A stretch of DNA of 64,000 bases from JAEUJZ01 sp964460115 (lineage in GTDB: Bacteria; Myxococcota_A; Polyangia; Palsa-1104; JAEUJZ01), in NCBI GenBank assembly GCA_964460115.1, contig CAYWPR010000032.1, positions 1-64,000 on the forward strand, written 5' to 3'. The position numbers were made by a program, and so were the translations under genes. Positions 41,208 to 49,859 of this stretch are shown in pieces; the stretch's first letter is position 1, and every line of letters starts with the position of its first letter. Under the pieces are notes generated by a model. It saw only the letters and a list, made by a program, of their open reading frames with translations, did no database searches and was not told where the DNA came from.

Positions 41208-42902
41208 TTAAACGGTCAGCTTGGCGGCGCCCGAGTTCACGACAAACTCTGGATCCAGCGCAACATTGACGCAGGCCACCTGCGGACTGTTCAGCGCTTG
41301 TCGCAACGCCGGCAGCAGAGAATCGATGTTCTCGACATGAAAGCCGACGCCGCCAAATGCCTCGACCACTCGATCGTAGCGTACCGGGGCCAGTTTGGTG
41401 GCCGGAGCCCGTTCTGCTCCAAAAAGCATCACTTGCGGTCCGCGAATTTGTCCCCATGCCGCATCGTTGCCGACGACGACGGTGACCTTCATGCCAAACC
41501 GTACGCAAGTTTCAAAGTCAAAGCCGTTTAGACCAAAGGAACCATCGCCAGAAAGCACGACGACGCGCTTTTGATCAGCGCTATCGAGCGCCTTGGCAGC
41601 AATGGCGAAAGGTGCGCCGACTCCCAGACAGCCGAGCGGCCCCGGATCCAGCCACTGTCCGGCGCGACCTAGCGGCAGCACTTTGCTGGCCAGGCCCACC
41701 ACATCTCCGCCATCGCCGATGAGGATCACGTCATCGGCCAAAAGGCCGGAGCGGCCCGGCGCTGCCCCCAGGGCTTCGGCCAGCGCCGTCGCCAATTGAT
41801 AATGATTGATGGGACGAGCGCGGTTTTGCAGATGGATGCCAATCTGATCTTGTTGGCGCTTTTCTTCGGCAAAAAGCTCATCCAGCCAGGGTTTTATACG
41901 AGCCCGCAGCCGCTGCGCACTTGCTCCAAAAAGAGCTTGGCCAAGCTGATTCAGCACGAGTTCCATATGACCGCTTAGGGCCAGATCGGTGCTGCGATTT
42001 TTGCCAAGCTGCAAAAGGTCGCGATCGATCTGAACGATCTTGGCCTTGGGGTTTATGCTTGTGCCAAAGCCGACGCGAAAATCTAGCGGGGTTCCCAGCA
42101 GCAGGACCAGATCTGCACCGCGCAGCGCTTTTTTGCGCGCATGGTTTTGCGCCTGCGGAGAATTCGCCGGCAAGCATCCGCGGCCCATGCCGTTCAGAAT
42201 CACCGGCAAATGCGTCTCGTCACAGATGCGCAAAAGCGCGTCTTGAGCGTTGTCCCAGTAGACCTGAGAACCGGCGATGAGCACCGGCCGTTCGGCGGTC
42301 TCTAAAAGCGCGGCGACGGCGGCTACCTGCGCCGGATCGGCTTGCAGGCGCGGCCAGGGAGGGAGCGGCGGTGGCACGACAAGCTCGTTGCTGTCGACTT
42401 GCGCGGTCAGAATATCAAACGGCAGCTCTAAGAAGACCGGCCCCGGCGTACCGGCCAAGGCCTGGCGCATCGCGGTTTGTACGTACTCGCGCAGCCGCCG
42501 CGGATCGGTACAGGTGGCGCACCATTTGGTGATGGAGCGAAACAGCGGCAATTGCTCCATTTCTTGCAGCGCTCCGCGACCAGACGAGCGAACCTCGGCG
42601 GCGCCGCCAAGCAGCACCAAGGGCGACTGGGCGGCAAAGGCGTTGGCGACACCGGTTACGGCATCGGTGACGCCGGGCCCGGCAGTTACCAGCGCGACGC
42701 CGGGCCCGCGGGTCAGCCGCGCATAGCCATCGGCGGCGTGGGCCGCCGCCTGTTCATGTCGAGTATCGATAAGGCGGATGCCATAACGCAAACATCCGTC
42801 ATAGATAGGGGCGATATGACCGCCGCATAAGGTAAAAATGTCACGCACGCCGAGCCGATGTAGCTCTTCTGCGACTAGATGACCTCCAACCGAGTACGCC
42901 AT
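41208..42902 (-). CDS. Thiamine pyrophosphate-dependent enzyme, acetolactate synthase-like
   Basis: A 564-residue ThDP enzyme of the IlvB/ILVBL superfamily (start ATG 42902; the frame extends to 42926). The N-terminal Pyr domain has the conserved Glu in IDTRHEQAAAHAADGYARLT (about 44-65) and 'GPGVTDAVTGVANAFAAQSPLVLLGG'. The middle domain binds FAD or a nucleotide. The C-terminal PP domain carries GDGSFGLNGFDFETCVRFGMKVTVVVGNDAAWGQ, with the ThDP-Mg motif GDGS...N. Standard biosynthetic IlvB has an IlvN partner, absent here. Together with the kdd-like gene it may catalyse a 2-hydroxyacyl or carboligase step of a linked degradative pathway. Confidence 0.85.
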   Translation of the reverse strand: MAYSVGGHLVAEELHRLGVRDIFTLCGGHIAPIYDGCLRYGIRLIDTRHEQAAAHAADGYARLTRGPGVALVTAGPGVTDAVTGVANAFAAQSPLVLLGGAAEVRSSGRGALQEMEQLPLFRSITKWCATCTDPRRLREYVQTAMRQALAGTPGPVFLELPFDILTAQVDSNELVVPPPLPPWPRLQADPAQVAAVAALLETAERPVLIAGSQVYWDNAQDALLRICDETHLPVILNGMGRGCLPANSPQAQNHARKKALRGADLVLLLGTPLDFRVGFGTSINPKAKIVQIDRDLLQLGKNRSTDLALSGHMELVLNQLGQALFGASAQRLRARIKPWLDELFAEEKRQQDQIGIHLQNRARPINHYQLATALAEALGAAPGRSGLLADDVILIGDGGDVVGLASKVLPLGRAGQWLDPGPLGCLGVGAPFAIAAKALDSADQKRVVVLSGDGSFGLNGFDFETCVRFGMKVTVVVGNDAAWGQIRGPQVMLFGAERAPATKLAPVRYDRVVEAFGGVGFHVENIDSLLPALRQALNSPQVACVNVALDPEFVVNSGAAKLTV

Positions 42903-42987
42903 AGCGGCGGACGCTACCAAGAGCATGCCGAAAAGGTCAAGGCATGCGAATGCACGGTTGCTGCCGAAGCGGCTCTGTCCGGCGAAC

Positions 42988-44769
42988 CTAAGGCCGCGGA
43001 CGGTGTGGCTTTTCCCAGATTTCCAGGTGGCCCCAAAAGCCTTTCATATCCACTGCTTGCGCAAAGCGCTGCCGCAGTCCGGCGGCACTAGCGCGCTGTG
43101 CGCTAAGGCGCGGCTGCGGTGAAATCCAGATCAGCCGTCCGCCATCGGCAAGAAGGCGCGCCGCGTGATCAATAAAAGCCGATAGAAATTCACTGAGGCG
43201 CCGATCGCCGGTGCGGGTGCGTCGGCCCATCGGGGGATTGCTGACGATGCGAGTCAGGCGCTTTGTCGGGGGCACAAAGCGCAGGGCGTCCGCTGCAAAA
43301 AGTTCGATACGCGACGCGGGCAGCTTGGCCGCAGTGGCATTTTGGCGGGTGATGCGCAGTGCGTTTTCATCGATATCGCTGCCGAAAAGCTGATGGCAAG
43401 AAGTGGTCAGCGCGATTTCGATGAGTTCGCTGCCGGAACCGACAAAGGGATCCCAGACTGAATCTTCTTCACCGACCTCGGCCAAAAAGGCCAGCGCTGC
43501 GGCCAAGGGCGAATGCGACGCTGCGGGTACGTCTTTTTGGTGGTAGGCAAAGCGCGGATCGCAAAGCTTGCGCGGAACAAGCTCGATTCGTGGAGAGCTT
43601 CTCGGCGAACTCGAATCGGTAATTTCCACCTGCCAGGGGCTGTCGTGCGGATCGTTTAATAGATCGGGGACGCACTGCCGCACCGCCGTCGCGATCTGCC
43701 AGACGAGCGACCGCCGATGACCGCCATCGACAAAATGCAAACGATAGCGAATCGGACCTTTGGATGCGCTAAGGGTCTGCAAAAGGGCGCGGGTTGGCGC
43801 CGCCGTTAAAGCTGCAAGCACCGCATCGGCGGGTTGCGCAAACGATGCTGCGGACGCTGGCGGAGTGATATCAAACGCCAAGCTAGAAAAGCTTCGTGCT
43901 GCAAATAGCGGGGCCAGGGACGAGGTCCAATGCAGAACGACTCGACCGGGCGCAATGCTGTCGTTTTTGGCGTCAAGTGCAGCGGGCTCTGTGACCTGTG
44001 CAATGCGATTGCCGCCCTTGAGCACGCCGCGCGCTCGCAGTTCGGCGGTGAGCGTGCCGGTCAGACCGGCGCGGCAGCGCAACACCAAGCGGCAGGAATC
44101 GGGCAGCATTCGATTGGTATGGATCAGGTCAGCGTCGTGCGGCGCCAAAGCCGAGGCGGGATCGAGAGGCCGGCCCAGGCGGCGTTCGATACGCAGCGCA
44201 GCCCGCTCAAGCGTTTGTAAAAGCAACGCCGGCATGGCTTCTGTCGCGCTTGCCTTTCGTGCGGCTTTTAGCGCCTCTAGCGAAAGCGTTCCGCCCAGAT
44301 TGCCCAGAGCGTCGGCCAGGGCGCGCTTGTGTGCGTCATCGCGGGCGTGCAAAAAGCGTTCGTAAAGGATCGGTTCAGCCTGGGCGGCGAATTTTTGCGG
44401 CAGCTTGCCAACGGCAAGGATTGCCTGGCGGGCGGCGCGCGCATCGGCATCGCCCACAAGCTGCAAAAGCGCCAGAGCCGGCTGCTCGGTGGCGCTTTTT
44501 TTTGAAAGCGCCACACCCAAGCGACCCAGTAAAAAAACGAGCTCGGCGCGCGGCGTGCCCTGAAATTCGCAAAGGCGTCCAAGCCCGCGGGCAAATGCGT
44601 CGGCGCCGACGCGCTGCAAAGCCAGCTCCACTGTGCGCTTGTCGAGGTCTGGCAAATCGCTTAGGTAAAGATCCAGCAATGCATCGATGTGGCGTCGCGG
44701 CGGCGTGTAGTTCGGCTGGGCCAGCTCGGCCAGTTGTAGCGGCGCGGACATGGGCGGACTAGAACACAT
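42988..44769 (-). CDS. HEAT-repeat/THUMP-like RNA methyltransferase fusion
   Basis: A 593-residue two-part protein. Residues ~25-200 are helical repeats of HEAT/Armadillo style (LVFLLGRLGVALSKK, ARQAILAVGKLPQKF, KRALADALGNLGG). Residues ~220-405 show a THUMP-like RNA-binding pattern (CRLVLRCRAGLTGTLTAELRARGVL). The methyltransferase domain starts at 'SVWDPFVGSGSELIEIAL' (about 437-454) and has the catalytic NPPM at 511-514, followed by GRRTRTGDRRLSEFL. NPPM in place of NPPY suits an N-methyltransferase of RlmL/TrmN type. A HEAT fusion is unusual in this family. A second Met at 44751 is possible. It follows hemF on the same strand. Confidence 0.8.
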   Translation of the reverse strand: MCSSPPMSAPLQLAELAQPNYTPPRRHIDALLDLYLSDLPDLDKRTVELALQRVGADAFARGLGRLCEFQGTPRAELVFLLGRLGVALSKKSATEQPALALLQLVGDADARAARQAILAVGKLPQKFAAQAEPILYERFLHARDDAHKRALADALGNLGGTLSLEALKAARKASATEAMPALLLQTLERAALRIERRLGRPLDPASALAPHDADLIHTNRMLPDSCRLVLRCRAGLTGTLTAELRARGVLKGGNRIAQVTEPAALDAKNDSIAPGRVVLHWTSSLAPLFAARSFSSLAFDITPPASAASFAQPADAVLAALTAAPTRALLQTLSASKGPIRYRLHFVDGGHRRSLVWQIATAVRQCVPDLLNDPHDSPWQVEITDSSSPRSSPRIELVPRKLCDPRFAYHQKDVPAASHSPLAAALAFLAEVGEEDSVWDPFVGSGSELIEIALTTSCHQLFGSDIDENALRITRQNATAAKLPASRIELFAADALRFVPPTKRLTRIVSNPPMGRRTRTGDRRLSEFLSAFIDHAARLLADGGRLIWISPQPRLSAQRASAAGLRQRFAQAVDMKGFWGHLEIWEKPHRPRP

Positions 44770-44770
44770 C

Positions 44771-44798
44771 TCAAAAATCCTGATCGAAGGATTTTTGA
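44771..44798 (-). terminator. Terminator hairpin between hemF and the methyltransferase gene
   Basis: TCAAAAATCCT (44771-44781) and AGGATTTTTGA (44788-44798) are a perfect 11-bp inverted repeat with loop GATCGA. Read on either strand the stem ends in a run of Ts. It lies after the hemF stop and directly before the methyltransferase start codon, so it may end hemF transcription or attenuate the next gene. Confidence 0.65.
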
Positions 44799-44807
44799 TT
44801 TGTGAGC

Positions 44808-45821
44808 CTAGGGCTTCTTGGCGGCGAACTCGGCCAGCCAGTCGCGGGGGCGAAGAAAATCGGCGAGAGCGGCTTCCGGACTGCTTGGTTCGGGTTTGAA
44901 ATCGTACTCCCAGCGCACAAGCGGTGGCAGCGACATCAGTATCGATTCGACGCGTCCATCGGTTTTTAGCCCAAAAGTGGTGCCCCGATCGTAAAGCAGA
45001 TTGAATTCGACGTAGCGGCCGCGGCGATAAAGCTGAAATTGCCGCTGGCGCTCGGTATAGGGCATGACATGGCGGCGTTCTAAAATAGGCAGATAGGCCG
45101 GCAAAAATGCCGCCGCGCAGTCGCTAAAAAAGCTGTGCAGGCGATCCAGTTCCGGCGCCGAGTTTGCCTGCAAATAGTCGAAAAATAGGCCGCCGATGCC
45201 GCGTGTCTCGCCGCGATGTTTGAGAAAAAAGTACTGATCGCATTCCGCCTTAAATCGCGGGTAATAAGCGCGGTCGTGAAGGTCGCAGACGGTTTTGAGG
45301 GTGCGATGAAAATGCACCGCATCTTCGAAAAATGGATAGTACGGCGTCAGATCGGCGCCACCGCCAAACCAGCCGGCATTGCCGCGGCGCAGGAAGCGAA
45401 AATTGGCGTGCGTGGTTGGTGCATAGGGGTTGCGCGGATGCAAAACCAAAGAAACGCCGGTGGCGTAAAAGTTCAGACCGTCGCCGGGCATAGTGGCCGC
45501 CAATTCGGGTGAAAACTGGCCATAGACCACTGACGAGTTGACGCCGGCTTTTTCAAAGACCGCGCCTTCGCTAAGGACGGCGCTAAGCCCGCCGCCGCCA
45601 CCGGGGCGCTCCCAGGCATCGTAGCGAAAGCGCTTGGGGTTGCTTTGCGGTGCACTAGAAGCAGCTTCGATGCCTTCAAGCGCTTGGCAGATCGACTGCT
45701 GTAGTTCGCGGACTTGCTCTGCGACCCGGTGCTGAATGTCGTGCAGGCGATTGGCGAAAGCGGCGTCGCCTGCGGGATCAGCGTCGGTTGACTCACTTTG
45801 TGCGATCGGCATGCATGGCAT
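44808..45821 (-). CDS. hemF: Oxygen-dependent coproporphyrinogen III oxidase
   Basis: HemF performs the aerobic oxidative decarboxylation of coproporphyrinogen III in heme synthesis. This 337-residue protein shows the highly conserved 'FYATGVSLVLHPRNPYAPTTHANFRFLR' and 'WFGGGADLTPYYPFFEDAVHFH' blocks, then 'FFLKHRGETRGIGGLFFDY', 'RRGRYVEFNLLYDRGTTFGLKTDGR' and 'ESILMSLPPLVRWEYDF'. The start is the ATG at 45821, with a second Met at 45812. An aerobic enzyme implies oxygen use. hemD, another gene of the pathway, is at 55452. It is divergent from the expansin gene. Confidence 0.96.
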   Translation of the reverse strand: MPCMPIAQSESTDADPAGDAAFANRLHDIQHRVAEQVRELQQSICQALEGIEAASSAPQSNPKRFRYDAWERPGGGGGLSAVLSEGAVFEKAGVNSSVVYGQFSPELAATMPGDGLNFYATGVSLVLHPRNPYAPTTHANFRFLRRGNAGWFGGGADLTPYYPFFEDAVHFHRTLKTVCDLHDRAYYPRFKAECDQYFFLKHRGETRGIGGLFFDYLQANSAPELDRLHSFFSDCAAAFLPAYLPILERRHVMPYTERQRQFQLYRRGRYVEFNLLYDRGTTFGLKTDGRVESILMSLPPLVRWEYDFKPEPSSPEAALADFLRPRDWLAEFAAKKP

Positions 45822-45927
45822 TGTGCCACAGTAGAAAGGCTACTCGGCTGTGCGCTTGGCGCAGCGGGGCGCATCGCGCTTAAGCGGTTCTGCCTAGACA
45901 AGTTCATTTTGCGGAAGGGGGATACGC

Positions 45928-46644
45928 GTGAGCTTGCTGAAACCGACATTGTTCTTTTTGCTGCTTGCCGCGGGATGCGGCAGAACTGGTGGTGGCGGCG
46001 GTGGTGGTGGCGGCGACCTGCAGATGCCGGGGGACCAACAGGCCTTTGGAGCGACATATACCGGAGACGGCACCTACTATGGCGCGGACGGCTCGGGCAA
46101 TTGTTCTTATGAGGCTACGCCGCAGAACCTGATGGTGGCGGCCATGAACAATGCGCAGTGGGAAAATAGTGCCGTCTGCGGCATGTGCGTGGAGGTTACC
46201 GGACCCAAAGGACCGGCCCATAAGATCGTCGTACGTATCGTCGATCGCTGTCCGGAATGTCAATCGGGCGATCTGGACCTAAGCCAGGAGGCGTTCACGC
46301 AAATCGCCGATCTGGCAGCAGGGCGGGTGCAAATTTCTTGGCAAGCGGTGTCCTGCGCCGTGACCGGACCTTTGTCGTACAAGTTCAAGGCAGGAAGCTC
46401 GCAGTATTGGATGGGTGTGCAAGTACGAAACAGTCGCTTGCCCATCGCCAAGCTTGAAGTGCAAGAGGGCTCAGGCTTTTTAGGACTGAATCAGGAAAGT
46501 TATGGCTATTACATCTTGGATACGCCGGATCCCGGTCCGGGACCTTTTACATTTCGCGTGACAGCCGTAACAGGTCAGCAAGTGATCGAATCCGCGATTC
46601 CGCTTCAGGCAAACGGCGTCAGTGTCGGGACCAAACAGTTCTAG
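45928..46644 (+). CDS. Bacterial expansin (EXLX1-like) lipoprotein
   Basis: A 238-residue expansin, a non-hydrolytic protein that loosens plant cell-wall or cellulose networks. The GTG start at 45928 follows GGAAGGGGG. The signal peptide ends FLLLAAGC, so it is a lipoprotein, and a nine-glycine linker follows. Domain D1 (about 38-135), a double-psi barrel, has 'ATYTGDGTYYGADGSG' and the key 'RIVDRCPECQSGDLDLSQEAF', whose Asp matches the essential Asp of EXLX1. Domain D2 (CBM63) contains 'SSQYWMGVQVRN' and Tyr-rich 'NQESYGYYILD', matching the aromatic cellulose-binding face. Its 3' end overlaps the FG-GAP gene by 4 bases. Confidence 0.9.
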   Translation: MSLLKPTLFFLLLAAGCGRTGGGGGGGGGDLQMPGDQQAFGATYTGDGTYYGADGSGNCSYEATPQNLMVAAMNNAQWENSAVCGMCVEVTGPKGPAHKIVVRIVDRCPECQSGDLDLSQEAFTQIADLAAGRVQISWQAVSCAVTGPLSYKFKAGSSQYWMGVQVRNSRLPIAKLEVQEGSGFLGLNQESYGYYILDTPDPGPGPFTFRVTAVTGQQVIESAIPLQANGVSVGTKQF

Positions 46645-48848
46645 GCGGGTCCGCGGCAGCTTTGAGCGGGCAAAAAAGCCAGGTCGTTTTGCTGTTTGCA
46701 CTGAGTCTGCGGGCTGGCACCCTTGCCGTCGTCATTGACGCGCAGCCATAAATCGACCGCATCGCTTGGCGGCGAAAGCCAATTGCACTTTACTCTCTGG
46801 CATTGCCCAGGAGGGATCGGGATCATTTCGCTGCTGAAGGCCGTGCAGATCGCTTCTTGCTCTTTGTCGATACGCGGATCTTTTCGATAAAACGTCGCGG
46901 GAACTTTGGCCGTGATGGCAGCCGCGCCGCGATTGCAGACCTCGGCGCTAAGTGTCCACTGTTTGCTGCAGTCGTCTTGCGAAAGCGGCGGGCCGCTGCG
47001 GCCGGTGACGTCGCTTTGAGCCACCGGAATGCTGATGGAACCCTGAATGTTCTGACGATAGTTGTTGAAGCTGCTCCAATTTGGCGTTTCGTGCGCCGGC
47101 ACGGTGGTATCGTCGTTCACGTTGGTGATGTGGTAGGTATGCTGGTTCCACAGCGGACGCGACGGCATCCAGCGGTTCAGGGGGTCTTTGAGGACAAAGA
47201 CGCCGGTCGTTGGTCCGGTGTGCGCGATGCCCGTGTCATGCTCGGGACTTTGATCCATGCAATAGTCCTGAGGCTTTATGGAGTCGCTGGGCACGATCAG
47301 GTCGGCGTGGCCATCATTATCGACGTCGGCCACGACCGGCATTTCTAAAGCCGTGCCGCTGGTGATGGGTCGCGCAAATACCGCTTGGCCGTCTGGGCCG
47401 TTGTAGACGCGCAGCCAGCATTCATCGCGATAGACCACTTCGGCGCGTCCGTCGCCATTGAAATCAAAAACCGAAGAAGCGGTGCCGCCCGAGGTCTCAT
47501 CCTTGGTTTGAGATTGCCAAAGCAAACCCGGGCGCGAGCCGCGACATCTTGACGGTTTGGGATCGGCCAGACAGGCCAGCGAGAAGACAAAGTAGTTGCG
47601 CGGTCCTGCTGAACCAAAGTCCGGCAAGCCGTCACCATCGAAATCGGCCACGGTCGGCGGGCCTCCCCAGCCGGTTGGAAAGAGCATGGGTTCTAGCAAG
47701 AATTTGTTGTTCTTCACATCGACCACGGCAACGCGCTGGTTGTTGGGGGCCGATTGAATGAACACCAAATCAGGGACGCCGTCCTTGTTAAAATCGCCAA
47801 CCGCCGAGTAGCCGCCAATGCTCAGATCCGACATCACCGATGGGGTTTTGTCGGCGCCGGTCAGCCCGTCAAAAATTCGCGTACCGGAGACTACCTCGGG
47901 GCGGCCGTCGCCATCGAAGTCGTTGACCAGCGACAAAGTTCCCCAAGTTGCTCCAACAACTGGATTGTTCCAGACCTTGTCGATTCGGCCGGCGGCTTTG
48001 TTCCAGCGCAGCACCATGCCGCCAATTACGATTTCGGGATGACCATCGCCATCGATATCGGCAACGGCTGGGCCGGAACAGTCGAATCCAGCGCCCATCA
48101 TGCGAAATGGCTCGCTGCTTTGCGCCAAGCGGCGTCCGGTACGGCCGTCAATCACCGCAACCAAGTGACCCGTGCTGGCCGAATCGCTGGCCAAGACCCC
48201 AATGATTTCGGGATACAGGTCGCCATCCAGATCGGCGGCAGCAATTTGCGAAAAATTCTGTAACCCGGCCTCCACATCATAAAGCGGAACGCAGTCTGTG
48301 CCGCGTATGGCGACCAGGCGCGCCGGCTTGTCCGGTGGCTGCGGCGCAAATAGAATCTCTGGCTGGCCGTCCGCATTCAGATCGATCACGATCGGAGTCA
48401 TCACGACGTTTGTGGCGGGTGGATAATATCCCGGTGGCGGCCAATGGCAGCGATCGCTTGGCGCCATGAATTGGTACGCCGAAAATCCGTTGCCGATGCA
48501 CATTGAATCGTAGTCACCGTCGCGATAATCGATGCAGTGACCGCAGCTTTGTCCGCTTCCGCCTGACACTGTGCAGTGGCTGTCATTTTCGCAATCGTCG
48601 TCTTTACAGCAGGGACCGCGATCGAAAACGCAGACGTTCTGATAGCAGATGTATCCGGCTGCACAGGCCATCTCAGCGCCGCAAGGCGTGGGAGGAGGTG
48701 TGCCCATTCCATCTGGGCGTGAGCCTCCTCCAGGACCTTGTCCCATATCCTCCGCGAAGCCCTCATTAAAGGGAACTTCCGCTGGGCTGCACGCCAAAAA
48801 AATACTGAGCAGCACAAAACTGCTCGGCCCGATGAAAAAACGAGACAT
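46641..48848 (-). CDS. FG-GAP/VCBS-repeat surface lipoprotein
   Basis: A 735-residue exported lipoprotein, start at ATG 48848 (frame open to 48866). The signal ends LLSIFLAC. A linker and a Cys-rich segment follow (CGAEMACAAGYICYQNVC, CCKDDDCENDSHC). Seven calcium-binding FG-GAP repeats with DxDxDG loops come next, for example DLDGDLYPEIIGV, DIDGDGHPEIVIGG, DFDGDGRPEVVSG, DFNKDGVPDLVFI, DFDGDGLPDFGS, DFNGDGRAEVVYR and DVDNDGHADLIV, enough for a beta-propeller. The C-terminus contains an extra beta-domain. Such proteins work in adhesion or ligand binding. It shares a 4-base overlap with the expansin gene at the 3' ends. Confidence 0.88.
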   Translation of the reverse strand: MSRFFIGPSSFVLLSIFLACSPAEVPFNEGFAEDMGQGPGGGSRPDGMGTPPPTPCGAEMACAAGYICYQNVCVFDRGPCCKDDDCENDSHCTVSGGSGQSCGHCIDYRDGDYDSMCIGNGFSAYQFMAPSDRCHWPPPGYYPPATNVVMTPIVIDLNADGQPEILFAPQPPDKPARLVAIRGTDCVPLYDVEAGLQNFSQIAAADLDGDLYPEIIGVLASDSASTGHLVAVIDGRTGRRLAQSSEPFRMMGAGFDCSGPAVADIDGDGHPEIVIGGMVLRWNKAAGRIDKVWNNPVVGATWGTLSLVNDFDGDGRPEVVSGTRIFDGLTGADKTPSVMSDLSIGGYSAVGDFNKDGVPDLVFIQSAPNNQRVAVVDVKNNKFLLEPMLFPTGWGGPPTVADFDGDGLPDFGSAGPRNYFVFSLACLADPKPSRCRGSRPGLLWQSQTKDETSGGTASSVFDFNGDGRAEVVYRDECWLRVYNGPDGQAVFARPITSGTALEMPVVADVDNDGHADLIVPSDSIKPQDYCMDQSPEHDTGIAHTGPTTGVFVLKDPLNRWMPSRPLWNQHTYHITNVNDDTTVPAHETPNWSSFNNYRQNIQGSISIPVAQSDVTGRSGPPLSQDDCSKQWTLSAEVCNRGAAAITAKVPATFYRKDPRIDKEQEAICTAFSSEMIPIPPGQCQRVKCNWLSPPSDAVDLWLRVNDDGKGASPQTQCKQQNDLAFLPAQSCRGPA

Positions 48849-49088
48849 GGTTGAGGGCAACATCACCTCTCCCTGGTCGGTTTGTAAGGATGTTCGCGCT
48901 TGATGCAGCAGCGAGCATCCTCACATCGATGTCTACGCCCCTAAGAGCTAGCGAACCAAACCTACTGCGGGCCCAATCCGGCCGGCTGTCCGTGCTCAAT
49001 AATACCTTGTGCCAATAGGCTGCTCCGCGCGGTCATCCGTCCAGCTTGGGCTCTTCGCTACGGTTTTGTCCGCTAGCAGTAAGTCGTG

Positions 49089-49577
49089 TTAACAGCTAAA
49101 GAGCTTTTCGATCTCGCGTTCGACTTTGGTCTCGGTTGTACCTTTGGCAACCGACAGCTCTTTGACGATGAGGCTGCGCGCCGTATCGAGCATGCGGCGC
49201 TCTCCAAAGGACAGCGTCTTAGTATTCTTCAATCGGTACAGATCGCGAAATACCTCAGCGACCTCGAACAGGCTGCCGGTTTTGATCTTTTCCATGAAGC
49301 CGCGATATCGACGATTCCAAGTCTGTTTGTCGATATGGACCTCCTTCTCGCGAAGGATGTCATAGACTTCTTGAATCTGATCCTCCTGAACCACTTCACG
49401 CAAGCCGACTTGTTCGGCTTTGTCCACGGGAACCAGGATCCGCATGTCTGTGTCGAGAATACGCAGGCAATAGAAGCGTTGAATTTTGCCTGAGATCTCT
49501 TTTTCATCGATGCCAACGATCTCTGCCACACCTTGTGCGGGATAGACCGCCTTATCGCCGACTTGGAATTGGAGCAT
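49089..49577 (-). CDS. carD: CarD/CdnL-family transcription regulator
   Basis: A 162-residue CarD_CdnL protein that stabilises the RNA polymerase-promoter open complex, notably at rRNA promoters. The N-terminal Tudor-like polymerase-beta binding domain is 'FQVGDKAVYPAQGVAEIVGI' to 'MRILVPVDKAEQVGLREVV'. The C-terminal helical domain has the Myxococcus-CdnL-like TWNRRYRGFMEKIKTGSLFEVAEVFRDLYRLK and SFGERRMLDTARSLIVKELS. AGGAGGG precedes the ATG. The close likeness to Myxococcus CdnL supports the lineage call. A short ORF (49587-49652) ends inside its ribosome-binding site. Whether it corresponds to CdnL rather than CarD proper is likely but not proven. Confidence 0.93.
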   Translation of the reverse strand: MLQFQVGDKAVYPAQGVAEIVGIDEKEISGKIQRFYCLRILDTDMRILVPVDKAEQVGLREVVQEDQIQEVYDILREKEVHIDKQTWNRRYRGFMEKIKTGSLFEVAEVFRDLYRLKNTKTLSFGERRMLDTARSLIVKELSVAKGTTETKVEREIEKLFSC

Positions 49578-49586
49578 ATATCCCTC

Positions 49587-49652
49587 CTAAGACTCGTACC
49601 GCCGGGTTTTCGACCTGGCCCGCTCCATGCCGTCCACGCATAAGTTGCTCAT
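49587..49652 (-). CDS. Candidate 21-residue leader peptide of carD
   Basis: An ATG at 49652, preceded by GGAGAG 5 bases earlier, opens a 21-codon frame. It ends at a TAG (49587-49589) that is also the first three bases of carD's TAGGAGGG Shine-Dalgarno sequence. It includes Arg codons AGG and CGG and a Leu TTA, rare types in this DNA. Translation of the leader would bring ribosomes onto the carD start. There is no protein similarity to test this, only the layout. Confidence 0.35.
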   Translation of the reverse strand: MSNLCVDGMERARSKTRRYES

Positions 49653-49834
49653 TGGAACTCTCCGAACTCGGGAGGCCACAGTGTGCGTACACCTAGGAGG
49701 GAGGGCCTTCCTCATTAGGCGACACCACAGCGACTTACATCCACGCCCGATCGGCGGCAATAGAACCACAACATTCCTGTCTTTTCAAGGACTTAGTTAA
49801 GCTCCCATTCACAAACTTATGTGGGCCCCGCTGC

Positions 49835-49859
49835 GCGCGATTTGTTTGGCCAATCGCGC
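49835..49859 (-). repeat. Inverted repeat after the lipoprotein gene
   Basis: GCGCGATT (49835-49842) and AATCGCGC (49852-49859) form a perfect 8-bp stem with a 9-base loop, directly downstream of the stop of the minus-strand lipoprotein gene. There is no T run after it, so it could be a mRNA 3' stability hairpin or a Rho-dependent end. Confidence 0.4.

Noticed and set aside
48849..49088. Possible RNA gene between the FG-GAP and carD genes
   Set aside because: No tRNA-like or other folded structure could be assembled from the 240 bases by eye.
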